64,000 nt of DNA. Source: Acidaminococcus fermentans_A (lineage in GTDB: Bacteria > Bacillota > Negativicutes > Acidaminococcales > Acidaminococcaceae). Below, piece after piece: positions 34,678-43,635 of this stretch. Where the stretch lies: positions 1-64,000 of the forward strand of contig NZ_JBQOUY010000012.1 of NCBI RefSeq assembly GCF_052216985.1, read 5' to 3'. The notes beneath the pieces were generated by a model that did not search any database, was not told the DNA's origin, and saw nothing but the letters and a program-made list of their open reading frames with translations. Position numbers and translations under genes: made by a program. Position 1 is the first letter of the stretch. The number at the start of each line of letters is the position of its first letter.

Positions 34678-35673
34678 ATGGCCCAGCCCAGTTATGAATA
34701 TGCTCTGGGCCGGATCAGCGTCCTGTCCACCCATCTGCTCACTGCAGCCCAGCTGCGGCGGATCGCGGAGGCCGACAGCACAAAGGCGGCTATGAAGCTG
34801 CTGCTGGAAACCGGGTACGGGGAAAATGTGGCCACGGAACAGGAATTGGCCCAGGGCGAGATCGACCTGATCATCCGGGCCCAGATGCAGCTGACCCGGA
34901 AACGGATCCAGGAACTGACGCCGGATCCGGAACTTACTGGTTTATTCCTGCTGCCGGTGGATACCCACAACCTGAAGTGCTTGCTGAAGGCTCGGCTGCT
35001 GGGGACCCAGGCGGACGCCATCCTCCGGGAGGGAGGCAATTTCGACCTGAACCTCCTGAAGGATATGGTCCAGACCAAATATTATGAAGATTTGCCGCCC
35101 ATCTACTGCCAGACCCTGAACGAAATCGAAGGGGACCTGGCCCGGGAAGCGGATCCTTTCCGGCTCAGCGCTCTGCTGGACGGAGCTATGTTCCGTCAGG
35201 TCAAGGCGGTGCTGGAACAGAAAAAGGAAGACGGCTTCATCCGGAAGTATTTTTCCCTGTGGGCGGATTACCTGAATACCATCAGCCTGGTCCGGGCCCA
35301 GAATCTCCATTGGGAACTGTCCCAGCTGCGGCTGGTCCTGGTGGACTGCGGGGAGATTCCCCGGACGGTGTTCGAAGAAAGTATGGATGTGCCTCCGGAA
35401 CAGCTGGGGGCCCGTCTGAACCAGGGAAGCCATGGAGCGGATCTGGTCCAGGCCATCAATGAATTTGCACAGACCAATGAGCTGGGGGTCATTGCCCGCC
35501 GGATGGAAGAGGGCCTGAGCCTGATCCTCCGCCGGGCCAGATGGGATACCCATTCCCTGGGGCCCATCGTCGGGTATCTGGAAGCCCGGGAAACCGAGGC
35601 GGAAGCCCTACGGATGATCTTCGGAGCCATCCAGGGCGGCTTTGAACCCCAGCTGCCCAGTGTCTATGCCTGA
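34678..35673 (+). CDS. ntpC: V/A-type ATPase subunit C (central stalk cap)
   Basis: The 331-residue helical subunit (YEYALGRISVLSTHLLTAAQLRRI) of the AhaC/NtpC family connects the rotor ring to central stalk subunits D and F. LPVDTHNLKCLLKARLLG is the recognisable core motif. Normal length. Confidence 0.92.
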   Translation: MAQPSYEYALGRISVLSTHLLTAAQLRRIAEADSTKAAMKLLLETGYGENVATEQELAQGEIDLIIRAQMQLTRKRIQELTPDPELTGLFLLPVDTHNLKCLLKARLLGTQADAILREGGNFDLNLLKDMVQTKYYEDLPPIYCQTLNEIEGDLAREADPFRLSALLDGAMFRQVKAVLEQKKEDGFIRKYFSLWADYLNTISLVRAQNLHWELSQLRLVLVDCGEIPRTVFEESMDVPPEQLGARLNQGSHGADLVQAINEFAQTNELGVIARRMEEGLSLILRRARWDTHSLGPIVGYLEARETEAEALRMIFGAIQGGFEPQLPSVYA

Positions 35674-35699
35674 TCACAGGAAGCATGGGAGGCAGCAAG

Positions 35700-36026
35700 A
35701 TGGATAAAAAGAAAATTGCAGTGATCGGTGATCCCAGCTCCGTGATGATCTTCAAAGCCGTAGGATTCGACGTGTTCTACGAGGAAGAACAGGAACAGAT
35801 TGAGCGCAGGATCCACCGTCTGGCCGATGGAGGCTATGCCGTGATCTATATTACGGAAACCGCTGCCCAGAAGGCCCAGGCGGTGATCGCAGAATATGCT
35901 ACCGCTACCTTTCCCGCTATCATCCCCATCCCTGCCGGGAACAGATCCCTGGGACTGGGCATGAAGCGTGTCCGGGAAAATGTGGAAAAAGCAGTAGGCG
36001 CCGATATTCTATTCAAGGAAGGGTAG
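35700..36026 (+). CDS. ntpF: V/A-type ATPase subunit F
   Basis: The 108-residue central-stalk subunit has a Rossmann-like fold (KKIAVIGDPSSVMIFKAVGF). A GGGAGG site supports ATG 35700; the longer frame adds five residues. It binds subunit D in the rotor. Confidence 0.92.
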   Translation: MDKKKIAVIGDPSSVMIFKAVGFDVFYEEEQEQIERRIHRLADGGYAVIYITETAAQKAQAVIAEYATATFPAIIPIPAGNRSLGLGMKRVRENVEKAVGADILFKEG

Positions 36027-36035
36027 GGAACAATC

Positions 36036-37808
36036 GTGAGTGGAAAGATCGTGAAAGTATCCGGCCCGCTGATTGTCGCCGAAGGCATGAAAGACGTGCA
36101 GCTCCATGATATGGTCCGCGTCAGTGACAAGCGCCTGATCGGTGAAGTCATCGAGCTTCGTGATGATAAGGCTTCTATCCAGGTCTACGAAGAAACGGCC
36201 GGCCTGGGGCCGGGGGAACCCGTGGAATCCACTGGTTCTCCCATGAGCGTGGAACTGGCTCCCGGACTGATCGAAAGCATCTTCGACGGCATCCAGCGTC
36301 CTCTGGAAAAAATCTATGAACTGGCGGGAGACCGGATCAGCCGGGGCATCGAAGTCCCCAAACTGAATCGGGAAAAGAAATGGCAGTTCGTACCTGTGGC
36401 CAAACCGGGAGACCAGGTCTCCGGCGGTGACGTGATCGGTACCGTTCAGGAGACTCCGGCCGTGCTCCACAAGATCATGGTGCCTCCTGGCAAAAGCGGC
36501 ACCGTGGAATGGGTCTATGAAGGGGAAGCTACCATCCTGGACCCGGTGTACAAACTGAAAGACAGCAAGGGGAATGTGCAGGAATATCCCATGCTGCAGC
36601 AGTGGCCGGTCCGTGTGGCCCGTCCCTACAAGACCAAGCTGCCTCCGGAAGAACCCATGGTTACCGGACAGCGGGTCATCGATACCCTGTTCCCCATTGC
36701 CAAAGGCGGTGTGGCGGCTGTGCCCGGGCCTTTCGGCAGCGGCAAGACCGTTATCCAGCACCAGCTGGCCAAGTGGGCGGATGCGGATATCATCGTCTAT
36801 GTGGGCTGCGGCGAACGTGGGAATGAAATGACCGACGTGCTGAATGAATTCCCCGCCCTGAACGACCCCCGCACCGGCCTGCCTCTGATGAAGCGGACGG
36901 TGCTGATCGCCAATACCTCCGACATGCCGGTGGCCGCCCGGGAAGCGTCCATCTATACCGGCATCACCATTGCCGAATATTACCGGGATATGGGCTACAA
37001 AGTGGCCATCATGGCTGACTCCACCTCCCGCTGGGCCGAAGCCCTCCGGGAAATGTCCTCCCGTCTGGAAGAAATGCCTGGTGAAGAAGGCTACCCAGCG
37101 TACCTGTCTTCCCGTCTGGCGGAATACTATGAACGGGCCGGGGAAGTGGAATGTCTGGGCCAGGAGGACCGGGTAGGTGCAGTTTCCGCCATCGGGGCCG
37201 TATCCCCTCCCGGCGGTGATATTTCCGAACCTGTATCCCAGGCCACTCTGCGGATCGTCAAGGTGTTCTGGTGCCTGTCTTCGGCTCTGGCCTATGCCCG
37301 GCATTTCCCGGCCATCGACTGGCTCCAGAGCTATTCCCTGTATTCCGACCGGCTGCGGGCTTATTATGATGCCAAAGTGGCTCCCGACTGGTCCAGACTG
37401 GTAGGGACGGCCATGGAAATCCTCCAGGAAGAATCCAACCTGAACGAAATCGTCCGTCTGGTGGGGATCGATGCCCTGGGTTTCAAGGACCGGATCACCA
37501 TGGAATGTGCCCGGTCTATTCGGGAAGATTTCCTGCACCAGAACTCCTTCCACGAAGTGGATACCTATACTTCTCTGGAAAAACAGTATGATATGCTGAA
37601 GCTGATCATCACCTGGTATGAAAAAGCCCTGGATGCCATGACCAAGCATGTGAAGCTGGACAAACTGATCGACATGCCCATCCGGGAACAGATCGGCCGT
37701 TCCAAGTACATTCCTGAAAAGGAACGGAAGGAAAAATTCGGCCAGCTGAACCGGGATCTGGAGCAGGCCTTTGCAGAACTGACGGAAGAGGGTGAAGAAA
37801 ATGCGTAA
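36036..37808 (+). CDS. ntpA: V/A-type ATPase catalytic subunit A
   Basis: The 590-residue catalytic subunit starts at GTG 36036. It has an N-terminal beta-barrel (KIVKVSGPLIVAEGM), the V/A-type insertion domain, the P-loop GPFGSGKT at about 231-238, Walker B and the DSTSRWAEALRE signature. It hydrolyses or makes ATP with subunit B. It overlaps the B start by 8 bases. Confidence 0.97.
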   Translation: MSGKIVKVSGPLIVAEGMKDVQLHDMVRVSDKRLIGEVIELRDDKASIQVYEETAGLGPGEPVESTGSPMSVELAPGLIESIFDGIQRPLEKIYELAGDRISRGIEVPKLNREKKWQFVPVAKPGDQVSGGDVIGTVQETPAVLHKIMVPPGKSGTVEWVYEGEATILDPVYKLKDSKGNVQEYPMLQQWPVRVARPYKTKLPPEEPMVTGQRVIDTLFPIAKGGVAAVPGPFGSGKTVIQHQLAKWADADIIVYVGCGERGNEMTDVLNEFPALNDPRTGLPLMKRTVLIANTSDMPVAAREASIYTGITIAEYYRDMGYKVAIMADSTSRWAEALREMSSRLEEMPGEEGYPAYLSSRLAEYYERAGEVECLGQEDRVGAVSAIGAVSPPGGDISEPVSQATLRIVKVFWCLSSALAYARHFPAIDWLQSYSLYSDRLRAYYDAKVAPDWSRLVGTAMEILQEESNLNEIVRLVGIDALGFKDRITMECARSIREDFLHQNSFHEVDTYTSLEKQYDMLKLIITWYEKALDAMTKHVKLDKLIDMPIREQIGRSKYIPEKERKEKFGQLNRDLEQAFAELTEEGEENA

Positions 37809-39192
37809 GGATTACAAGACCATCCGTGAAGTGGTGGGCCCTCTGATGCTGGTGGACCAGGTAAAAGGCGCAACCTATGACGAACTGGTGGAAATCCACC
37901 AGCAGAACGGGGAAGTCCGGAACGGCAAGGTGCTGACTGTGGACGGGGACAAAGCCCTGGTCCAGCTGTTCGAAGATTCCCAGGGGCTGCAGCCGGCTAC
38001 GGCCAAGGCCCGGTTCCTGGGCCACGGGATCCAGCTGGGGGTGTCCCCTGCCATGCTGGGCCGTGTGTTCGACGGCATGGGCAACCCCATTGACGGGGGC
38101 TCGGCCATCATCCCGGAAGAATACAAGGACATCAATGGGGAACCCATGAACCCGGCGGCTCGGGAATATCCTTCCGAATTCATCCAGACCGGGGTCAGTG
38201 CTATCGACGGCCTGAACACCCTTGTCCGGGGACAGAAACTGCCGGTGTTCTCCGGTTCCGGTCTGCCCCATGCCCAGCTGGCTGCCCAGATTGCCCGGCA
38301 GGCCCGGGTGCGGGGTACTGATGAAAAGTTCGCCGTGGTGTTCGCCGCCGTGGGGATCACCTTTGAAGAAGCCAACTTCTTCATGCAGGACTTCAACCGG
38401 ACCGGGGCCTTGAGCCGCGCGGTGATGTTCATCAACCTGGCCAATGACCCGGCGGTCGAACGGATCGCAACCCCTCGTATGGCCATTACCGCGGCGGAAT
38501 ACCTGGCCTTTGAGCTGGATATGCACGTGCTGGTCATCATCACCGATATCACCAACTATGCCGATGCCCTCCGGGAAGTGTCCGCTGCCCGGAAGGAAGT
38601 CCCGGGGCGCCGGGGCTACCCTGGCTATCTGTATACGGACCTGGCTACCATGTATGAACGGGCCGGCCGGATCCGGGGCAAGAAGGGATCTATCACCATG
38701 ATCCCCATCCTGTCCATGCCGGAAGACGACAAGACCCATCCCATCCCCGACCTGACCGGGTATATCACGGAAGGGCAGATCATCCTGTCCCGGGAACTGT
38801 ACCGGAAAGGGCTGACACCGCCCATCGACGTGCTGCCTTCCCTGTCCCGTCTGAAGGATAAAGGGGTGGGCAAAGGCAAGACCCGGGAAGACCATGCGGA
38901 TACCATGAACCAGCTGTTCGCCGCCTATTCCCGGGGGAAACAGGCCAAGGAACTGGCCACCATCCTGGGGGATTCGGCCCTCAGCAAGGTGGATAAGCTG
39001 TATGCCCAATTCGCCGATGCCTTTGAAAAGGAATACGTCTCTCAGGGGTACCGGACCAACCGGTCTATCGAAGAGACCCTGGATCTGGGCTGGAAACTGT
39101 TGGGGATCCTGCCTCGCAGCGAGCTGAAACGGATCCGGGATGAATACCTGGATAAGTACTATAAACCGGCGGACGGCAGCAAGGGGGAATAA
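37801..39192 (+). CDS. ntpB: V/A-type ATPase non-catalytic subunit B
   Basis: The 463-residue subunit starts at MRKDYKTIREVVGPLMLV. It resembles A but has the degenerate P-loop SGSGLPHAQLAAQI, as expected for the regulatory subunit, and ITDITNYADALREVS. An in-frame GTG three codons earlier has no better site, so ATG 37801 after GAGGGTG is used. Confidence 0.96.
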   Translation: MRKDYKTIREVVGPLMLVDQVKGATYDELVEIHQQNGEVRNGKVLTVDGDKALVQLFEDSQGLQPATAKARFLGHGIQLGVSPAMLGRVFDGMGNPIDGGSAIIPEEYKDINGEPMNPAAREYPSEFIQTGVSAIDGLNTLVRGQKLPVFSGSGLPHAQLAAQIARQARVRGTDEKFAVVFAAVGITFEEANFFMQDFNRTGALSRAVMFINLANDPAVERIATPRMAITAAEYLAFELDMHVLVIITDITNYADALREVSAARKEVPGRRGYPGYLYTDLATMYERAGRIRGKKGSITMIPILSMPEDDKTHPIPDLTGYITEGQIILSRELYRKGLTPPIDVLPSLSRLKDKGVGKGKTREDHADTMNQLFAAYSRGKQAKELATILGDSALSKVDKLYAQFADAFEKEYVSQGYRTNRSIEETLDLGWKLLGILPRSELKRIRDEYLDKYYKPADGSKGE

Positions 39193-39195
39193 CCC

Positions 39196-39831
39196 ATGGC
39201 TACGAACGTGAACCCTACCCGGATGGAGCTGACCCGGCTGAAACGCCGGCTGGCCACCGCTGTCCGGGGGCATAAACTGCTGAAAGACAAACGGGACGAA
39301 ATGGTCCGGCAGTTCATGATCTATATCCGCCGGAACCACGAACTGCGGCTGAAGATGGAAAAAGCCCTCCAGAATGTGTCCCACCATTTCGTGGTGGCCC
39401 GTGCCCATATGGGATTTTTGTCCATGAACGAAGCCCTGCTGTATCCGGCCCGGAGTGCCGAATTCGAAGTGGGGAGCAAGAATGTGATGAGCGTGGATGT
39501 GCCCACCTTGACCTATACGGGAGCTACGGCGGATGATGCGGCCCAGGTGCCTTATTCTTTCGCCTTTACCACCGGGGAACTGGACACGGCGGTGACGGAA
39601 CTGACCACCTGCCTGCCGGATCTGCTGGAACTGGCAGAAGTGGAAAAGACCTGCAATATGCTGGCAGATGAAATCGAAAAGACCCGCCGGCGGGTAAACG
39701 CCCTGGAATACGTGATGATCCCGGAAATGAAGGAAAGCATCAAGTACATCACCATGAAGCTCAGCGAAAACGAAAGAGCCAGTACGGTGCGCTTGATGAA
39801 AGCCAAGGAAATCATGGCGAAGCAGGCATAA
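39196..39831 (+). CDS. ntpD: V/A-type ATPase central rotor subunit D
   Basis: The 211-residue subunit forms two long antiparallel helices at its N- and C-termini (NVNPTRMELTRLKRRLATA; RRVNALEYVMIPEMKE). It is the central shaft turning within the A3B3 head. It is the last gene of the operon, followed by a nested-palindrome module. Confidence 0.95.
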   Translation: MATNVNPTRMELTRLKRRLATAVRGHKLLKDKRDEMVRQFMIYIRRNHELRLKMEKALQNVSHHFVVARAHMGFLSMNEALLYPARSAEFEVGSKNVMSVDVPTLTYTGATADDAAQVPYSFAFTTGELDTAVTELTTCLPDLLELAEVEKTCNMLADEIEKTRRRVNALEYVMIPEMKESIKYITMKLSENERASTVRLMKAKEIMAKQA

Positions 39832-39835
39832 AAAA

Positions 39836-40116
39836 CGGGGGTGTTGCACGTCCCGTGCAACACCCCTTAGCTGTAGAGCCGCATAGCGGCACAAGTCTGG
39901 AGTCTGAAGTTTGAAGCCGAATGTTAAATTTGCAGGCAAATTTTTTGAATGTGTAAAACCTTTGGACGAAATGCCCTATCAGGTTGATTTCGATTCTGGT
40001 TTTACAGAATCAAAAGGATGCGCCCAAACAGGCGGATCCTTTCCTGAGACTTCTGACTTCAGACTCCTGACTTCCGACTAGGGGCTGTTGCGCATGCGCA
40101 ACAGCCCCGTTTTTTT
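39836..40116. repeat. Long nested-palindrome intergenic module, copy E
   Basis: The 281-base gap between ntpD and the MocR gene has no gene. Hairpin 1 (39836-39866, GGGGGTGTTGCACG stem) is followed by GCCGC-ATA-GCGGC, left arm 39892-39918, AAATTTGC-AG-GCAAATTT (39926-39943), GATTCTG/CAGAATC (about 39991-40010), and AAAGGAT-type hairpin 40013-40042. The right arm (40046-40079) is complementary to the left arm at about 22 of 27 positions. Hairpin 2 (40081-40108) is a perfect 28-base palindrome followed by a T-run. Hairpin 1 probably terminates the ATPase operon. Confidence 0.85.
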
Positions 40117-40149
40117 ACCGAAACCACTTGATGAAAGGAGCATCGTGTT

Positions 40150-41535
40150 TTGCTGACTACTTTTAATTTCCGGGCACAGCCGGGGAAGGAACCTCTCTAT
40201 CGGCAGCTGGCCGATTACTTTCGGGAGGAAATCCGGCTGCAGCATCTGACAGCCCCAGATTTCCTTCCTTCCATCCGGAAACTGACCCGGGACTTGAAAC
40301 TGAGCCGGACCACGGTGGAGGCTGCCTATCAGATCCTCATCGATCAGGGGTATGTGGACAATCTGCCCAACCGCGGCTATCAAGTCGCTGCCTACGTTCC
40401 CCGGGAATCCCGGGAGGTGCCGGCGGCTGTGACGGAAAAGGCCAAACTGGCAGTCCGTTATAATTTTTCTAACAATTACATCGATACTTCTACCTTTGAT
40501 ACTGTGCTCTGGCGGCGCTGCCTGAACCAGGTGCTCCGTGACCCGCCTTCTATCGCCGGGTACGGGGATCCCCAGGGAGAACCGGAATTGCGGCAGGTCC
40601 TGGCCCGGTACAGTTATGCTTCCCGGGGCGTAGTATGCCGTCCAGAACAGATCCTGGTGGGAGCCGGTCTCCAGACTTTGCTGCTGGTCCTGCTGCCCTT
40701 GCTGTCTCTCGAACAGAAAGCCGTGGGATTGGAAGCTCCCGGCTTTCCCCAGGCAGAACAGATTTTCCGATTGATGGGATGGACTATCCGCACCTTCGAT
40801 CCGGCGGATCCCAAAGGGGACTGGCCGGGTCTTTTGATGATTTCTCCAGCCAATCCCTACAAGGGACGGGCCCTGACGGAAAAAGAACGGAACAATCTGA
40901 TTGTAGCCACTCAGCTGGAACGAGTGTATCTGCTGGAAGATGATTACAATGGAGAATTCCGCTATCTCCACCGGCCCACGCCGTCCCTCCATAGTTTCGG
41001 GAACCGGGAGCAGATCATTTATCTGGGCTCCTTTTCCCGGACTATGCTGCCTTCCCTGCGGATCAGCTACCTAGTCTTGCCGGATAAGCTGCTGCCCGCC
41101 TATCGGGCTATGGCAGACCGGTACAACCAGACTTCTTCCACGGTGGAACAATTGGCCCTGGCGGCCTACATCGAAGAAGGCCATCTCACAAGGCATATCC
41201 GGAAGCTGCGGAGCCTGTACCGGACCAAGAGCCAAAAACTCCAGGAGGCACTCCTGGAAGTGTTTGGAAGCCAGGTACAGCTTTTGAGCTATGGGTCCGG
41301 GCTCCACCTCCATATTGCCCTGGATCTGCCGGGAACAGCGGATGAGTTGGCGAACCGGGCCCTGGCATATGGGGTGAAGATTATCCCGGTCCAGGGGACA
41401 GCTGCTGGCAGGGCCCCGGAATTCCTCTTGTCTTTTGCCGGGATTGCGGAAGAAAAGATCCAGCAAGGAGTGGAAGCCCTGCGGGATGCATTGGTGGGAA
41501 GAAGAAAAGACAATTGTATTCTCCCTTCTCAGTAG
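40150..41535 (+). CDS. MocR/GntR-type regulator with aminotransferase-like domain
   Basis: The 461-residue protein starts at TTG 40150, nine bases after AAAGGAG. It has a GntR winged helix (about 1-75, LPSIRKLTRDLKLSRTTVEAAYQ) joined to a fold-type I aminotransferase domain (about 105-455). The MocR family normally binds PLP through a lysine in SFSK; here the motif reads GSFSRTMLPSLRISY with Arg297. EDDYNGEFRY is present. PLP binding as an aldimine is therefore doubtful. No promoter is visible between the upstream hairpin (ending 40116) and the start. Confidence 0.88.
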   Translation: MLTTFNFRAQPGKEPLYRQLADYFREEIRLQHLTAPDFLPSIRKLTRDLKLSRTTVEAAYQILIDQGYVDNLPNRGYQVAAYVPRESREVPAAVTEKAKLAVRYNFSNNYIDTSTFDTVLWRRCLNQVLRDPPSIAGYGDPQGEPELRQVLARYSYASRGVVCRPEQILVGAGLQTLLLVLLPLLSLEQKAVGLEAPGFPQAEQIFRLMGWTIRTFDPADPKGDWPGLLMISPANPYKGRALTEKERNNLIVATQLERVYLLEDDYNGEFRYLHRPTPSLHSFGNREQIIYLGSFSRTMLPSLRISYLVLPDKLLPAYRAMADRYNQTSSTVEQLALAAYIEEGHLTRHIRKLRSLYRTKSQKLQEALLEVFGSQVQLLSYGSGLHLHIALDLPGTADELANRALAYGVKIIPVQGTAAGRAPEFLLSFAGIAEEKIQQGVEALRDALVGRRKDNCILPSQ

Positions 41536-41594
41536 GGTATAATAAAAAGAATACAGAAAATGCCTGCAGAGCAGGGAAAACAGGGGGTGGATGT

Positions 41595-42152
41595 ATGAAA
41601 AATGCCTGGGAGATCGTACTCCTGGCTATGTTCTTGGGAATCGGAGGACCCATGGGAGCGGAGGCAGCCCAGTATTTTGCTCCCCGGTACAGCCTCAGCG
41701 CCAACGGGCAGCTGCAGCCTCCCCTGACGGTGGAATTCCGCAAAGGACTGCCCCAGAAAATCGGTGCCAGCCTGACTGGCGCTGCCGGTTCGGAAAAGGT
41801 CCTGGTCCTGGGCTGGCAGGTGGGAGACGGAGTAGGGCTGTGCACCCTGCAGAAAGGGGTGGAATATGCCCTGTACCGACTGGATTTCCGTCCAGGGAAG
41901 CAAGACATCCTAGTACTCAGCTATGGCCGTCGGGGAACAGGGAAAACCCATTTGAATGAAGTGTCCGTGATCGGGGAAGATTCCCTGGGCGTCATCCGGC
42001 AGCTGCCTGTGGTGGGCTTTGCCCCTGTGGATGTGTTCAACAGCCCTCTCCAGATCCGGCAGCAGGAGGCCGTCCTTTTCCTGGCGGAGGCACCCCATGT
42101 ACTGGTACTGCAGGCTGATGGGGAAAACGGCTATGCCGTTTCTGTGCAATGA
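41595..42152 (+). CDS. Exported protein of unknown function
   Basis: The 185-residue protein starts at ATG 41595 after GGGGGTGG. An N-terminal signal peptide (about 1-22, WEIVLLAMFLGIGGPMGAEA) leads to a beta-rich domain that I do not recognise. It sits 59 bases after the MocR gene and 20 bases before a nitroreductase and is probably part of that operon. Confidence 0.7.
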   Translation: MKNAWEIVLLAMFLGIGGPMGAEAAQYFAPRYSLSANGQLQPPLTVEFRKGLPQKIGASLTGAAGSEKVLVLGWQVGDGVGLCTLQKGVEYALYRLDFRPGKQDILVLSYGRRGTGKTHLNEVSVIGEDSLGVIRQLPVVGFAPVDVFNSPLQIRQQEAVLFLAEAPHVLVLQADGENGYAVSVQ

Positions 42153-42172
42153 ACCGATAAGGAGTGATCATC

Positions 42173-42751
42173 ATGGATTTACCTGTATTATATGATTCCT
42201 GCCGGACCTACCGGCGTTTCCTCCAAAAACCGCTGGAGCCCGGCCTGCTGCGGACGCTGGTGGATGTGGCCCGGAAACGGAGCTGCGGCCGGAACAGCCA
42301 GTGGCTGCGGTTTGTGGCGGTAGAGCAGCCGGAACATGTCAAAGCTATGCAGCCTCTGCTCCATTGGGCAGCGGCACTTCCGAAGGAAATCGGGACCCCG
42401 AAGGAGGGGGAACAGCCAGTGGCTTTTGTGGTAGTGGCCAAACCCAGGAATGCTTCCCCGATAATCAGCGACATCGATTTGGGAATCGCCTTGGATGCTA
42501 TGGCCATCACCGCCTGGCAGAAGGGAGTGGGCAGCGCCATCCTGGCTGCGGTGGACCGGAAGAAAGTCGCTGCCCTGCTGGAGATCCCAGAAGACCTGGA
42601 GGTCAATATCGTCCTGGCACTGGGCTATCCGGCTCATCAAAGCACCCTGGTCACTGGAGAAACGGGAAAATCATTGGATTATTATGTGGATGGGAACCGT
42701 GATTATTATGTGCCTAAGCTGCCGTTGGAGAAAGTGGCGGAATTCAAGTAA
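42173..42751 (+). CDS. Nitroreductase-family flavoprotein
   Basis: The 192-residue protein of the NADH-oxidase/nitroreductase fold binds FMN. Motifs: SCRTYRRFLQKPLEPG at the N-terminus, RKRSCGRNSQWLRFVAV and DLGIALDAMAITAWQKGVGS for FMN binding and dimerisation. ATG 42173 has AAGGAG eight bases upstream. The substrate is unknown. It is followed by a thioredoxin-reductase-like gene. Confidence 0.87.
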   Translation: MDLPVLYDSCRTYRRFLQKPLEPGLLRTLVDVARKRSCGRNSQWLRFVAVEQPEHVKAMQPLLHWAAALPKEIGTPKEGEQPVAFVVVAKPRNASPIISDIDLGIALDAMAITAWQKGVGSAILAAVDRKKVAALLEIPEDLEVNIVLALGYPAHQSTLVTGETGKSLDYYVDGNRDYYVPKLPLEKVAEFK

Positions 42752-42777
42752 TCCAAACGAAAAAAAGGAGATCCGAT

Positions 42778-43635
42778 ATGCTGTATGATGTTGCCATTGT
42801 GGGAGGCGGACCGGCTGGCTGCAGTGCGGCAGTGACGGCTGCCAACCGGTCTCTTTCTGTGGTTCTGTTCGATACGGGGGATTTTGGTCTGGCTCTGCGG
42901 AAAAGCCCGCTGGTAAAGAACTACCTGGGGCTGCCAGATCAGTCCGGTACGGCGCTGATGGATGCCTTTACGGCCCATATGCGGGCTGCCGGTACCACCG
43001 TGATTCCCCATAAGGTCTTGAGCATCCTGCCGGGGAAGGGAAGCTTTATGCTGGCAACGCCGGGGGATGTGTACCAAGCCCGGAGCGTCCTCCTGTGTCC
43101 TGGAGCGGCCCATGGCAAGAGCCTGGAAGGAGAAGACGGGTATCTGGGACGGGGCGTGAGCTACTGCGCCACTTGTGACGGCTATCTGTATAAAGGCAAG
43201 ACCATCGGAGTGGTGACCAATCTTCCTTCGGCCTGGGAAGAAGTGGAATTCTTAGCTGGTCTGGCCAAAGAAGTCAGGCTCTGGTCTGATTTTCCTCTGC
43301 CGGAAGAGAAACCGGCGAATCTCCGGGTCATGGAGGGCCGGCCCTTGAAAGTCCTGGGCGGGGAAAAGATGGATGCCTTGGAGACCACCGCTGGGACGAT
43401 CCCTTTGGAGGGGCTCTTCCTGCTGCGGGAAACCGACCCGCTGGAGAAACTGCTGCCGGGATTGGTGCTACAAGACAGGTTCATCCAGGTGGATGGAAAA
43501 CTGGCCACTTCGGTGCCCGGGGTCTTTGCGGCCGGCGATGCGACCGGCTATCCCTGGCAGATCAACAAGGCTGCGGGAGAAGGCCAAAAAGCGCTGCTGT
43601 CGGCGGCTTCCTGGCTGCGTGAGAATCCGGCATGA
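42778..43635 (+). CDS. Thioredoxin-reductase-like flavoprotein lacking the NADPH-binding motif
   Basis: The 285-residue FAD protein has GGGPAG at residues 9-14, the redox-active CATC at 130-133 and the second FAD motif TSVPGVFAAGDATGYPWQ. Ordinary thioredoxin reductases have a GxGxxA/S motif and HRRxxxR after CATC. Here the region reads TIGVVTNLPSAWEEVEF and no HRRxxxR follows. This pattern is like the ferredoxin-linked, pyridine-nucleotide-independent thioredoxin reductases (FFTR) of clostridia. It overlaps the lipoprotein gene by 4 bases. Confidence 0.85.
   Translation: MLYDVAIVGGGPAGCSAAVTAANRSLSVVLFDTGDFGLALRKSPLVKNYLGLPDQSGTALMDAFTAHMRAAGTTVIPHKVLSILPGKGSFMLATPGDVYQARSVLLCPGAAHGKSLEGEDGYLGRGVSYCATCDGYLYKGKTIGVVTNLPSAWEEVEFLAGLAKEVRLWSDFPLPEEKPANLRVMEGRPLKVLGGEKMDALETTAGTIPLEGLFLLRETDPLEKLLPGLVLQDRFIQVDGKLATSVPGVFAAGDATGYPWQINKAAGEGQKALLSAASWLRENPA

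Noticed and set aside
37609..39939. A 776-codon open frame antisense to the ATPase B and D genes
   Set aside because: It is a product of high-GC codon bias opposite well-supported genes; the translation is low in family-like motifs.
39892..40079. CRISPR array from the repeated GACTTC-type units
   Set aside because: Units are short, degenerate and palindromically arranged, without uniform spacers or cas genes.
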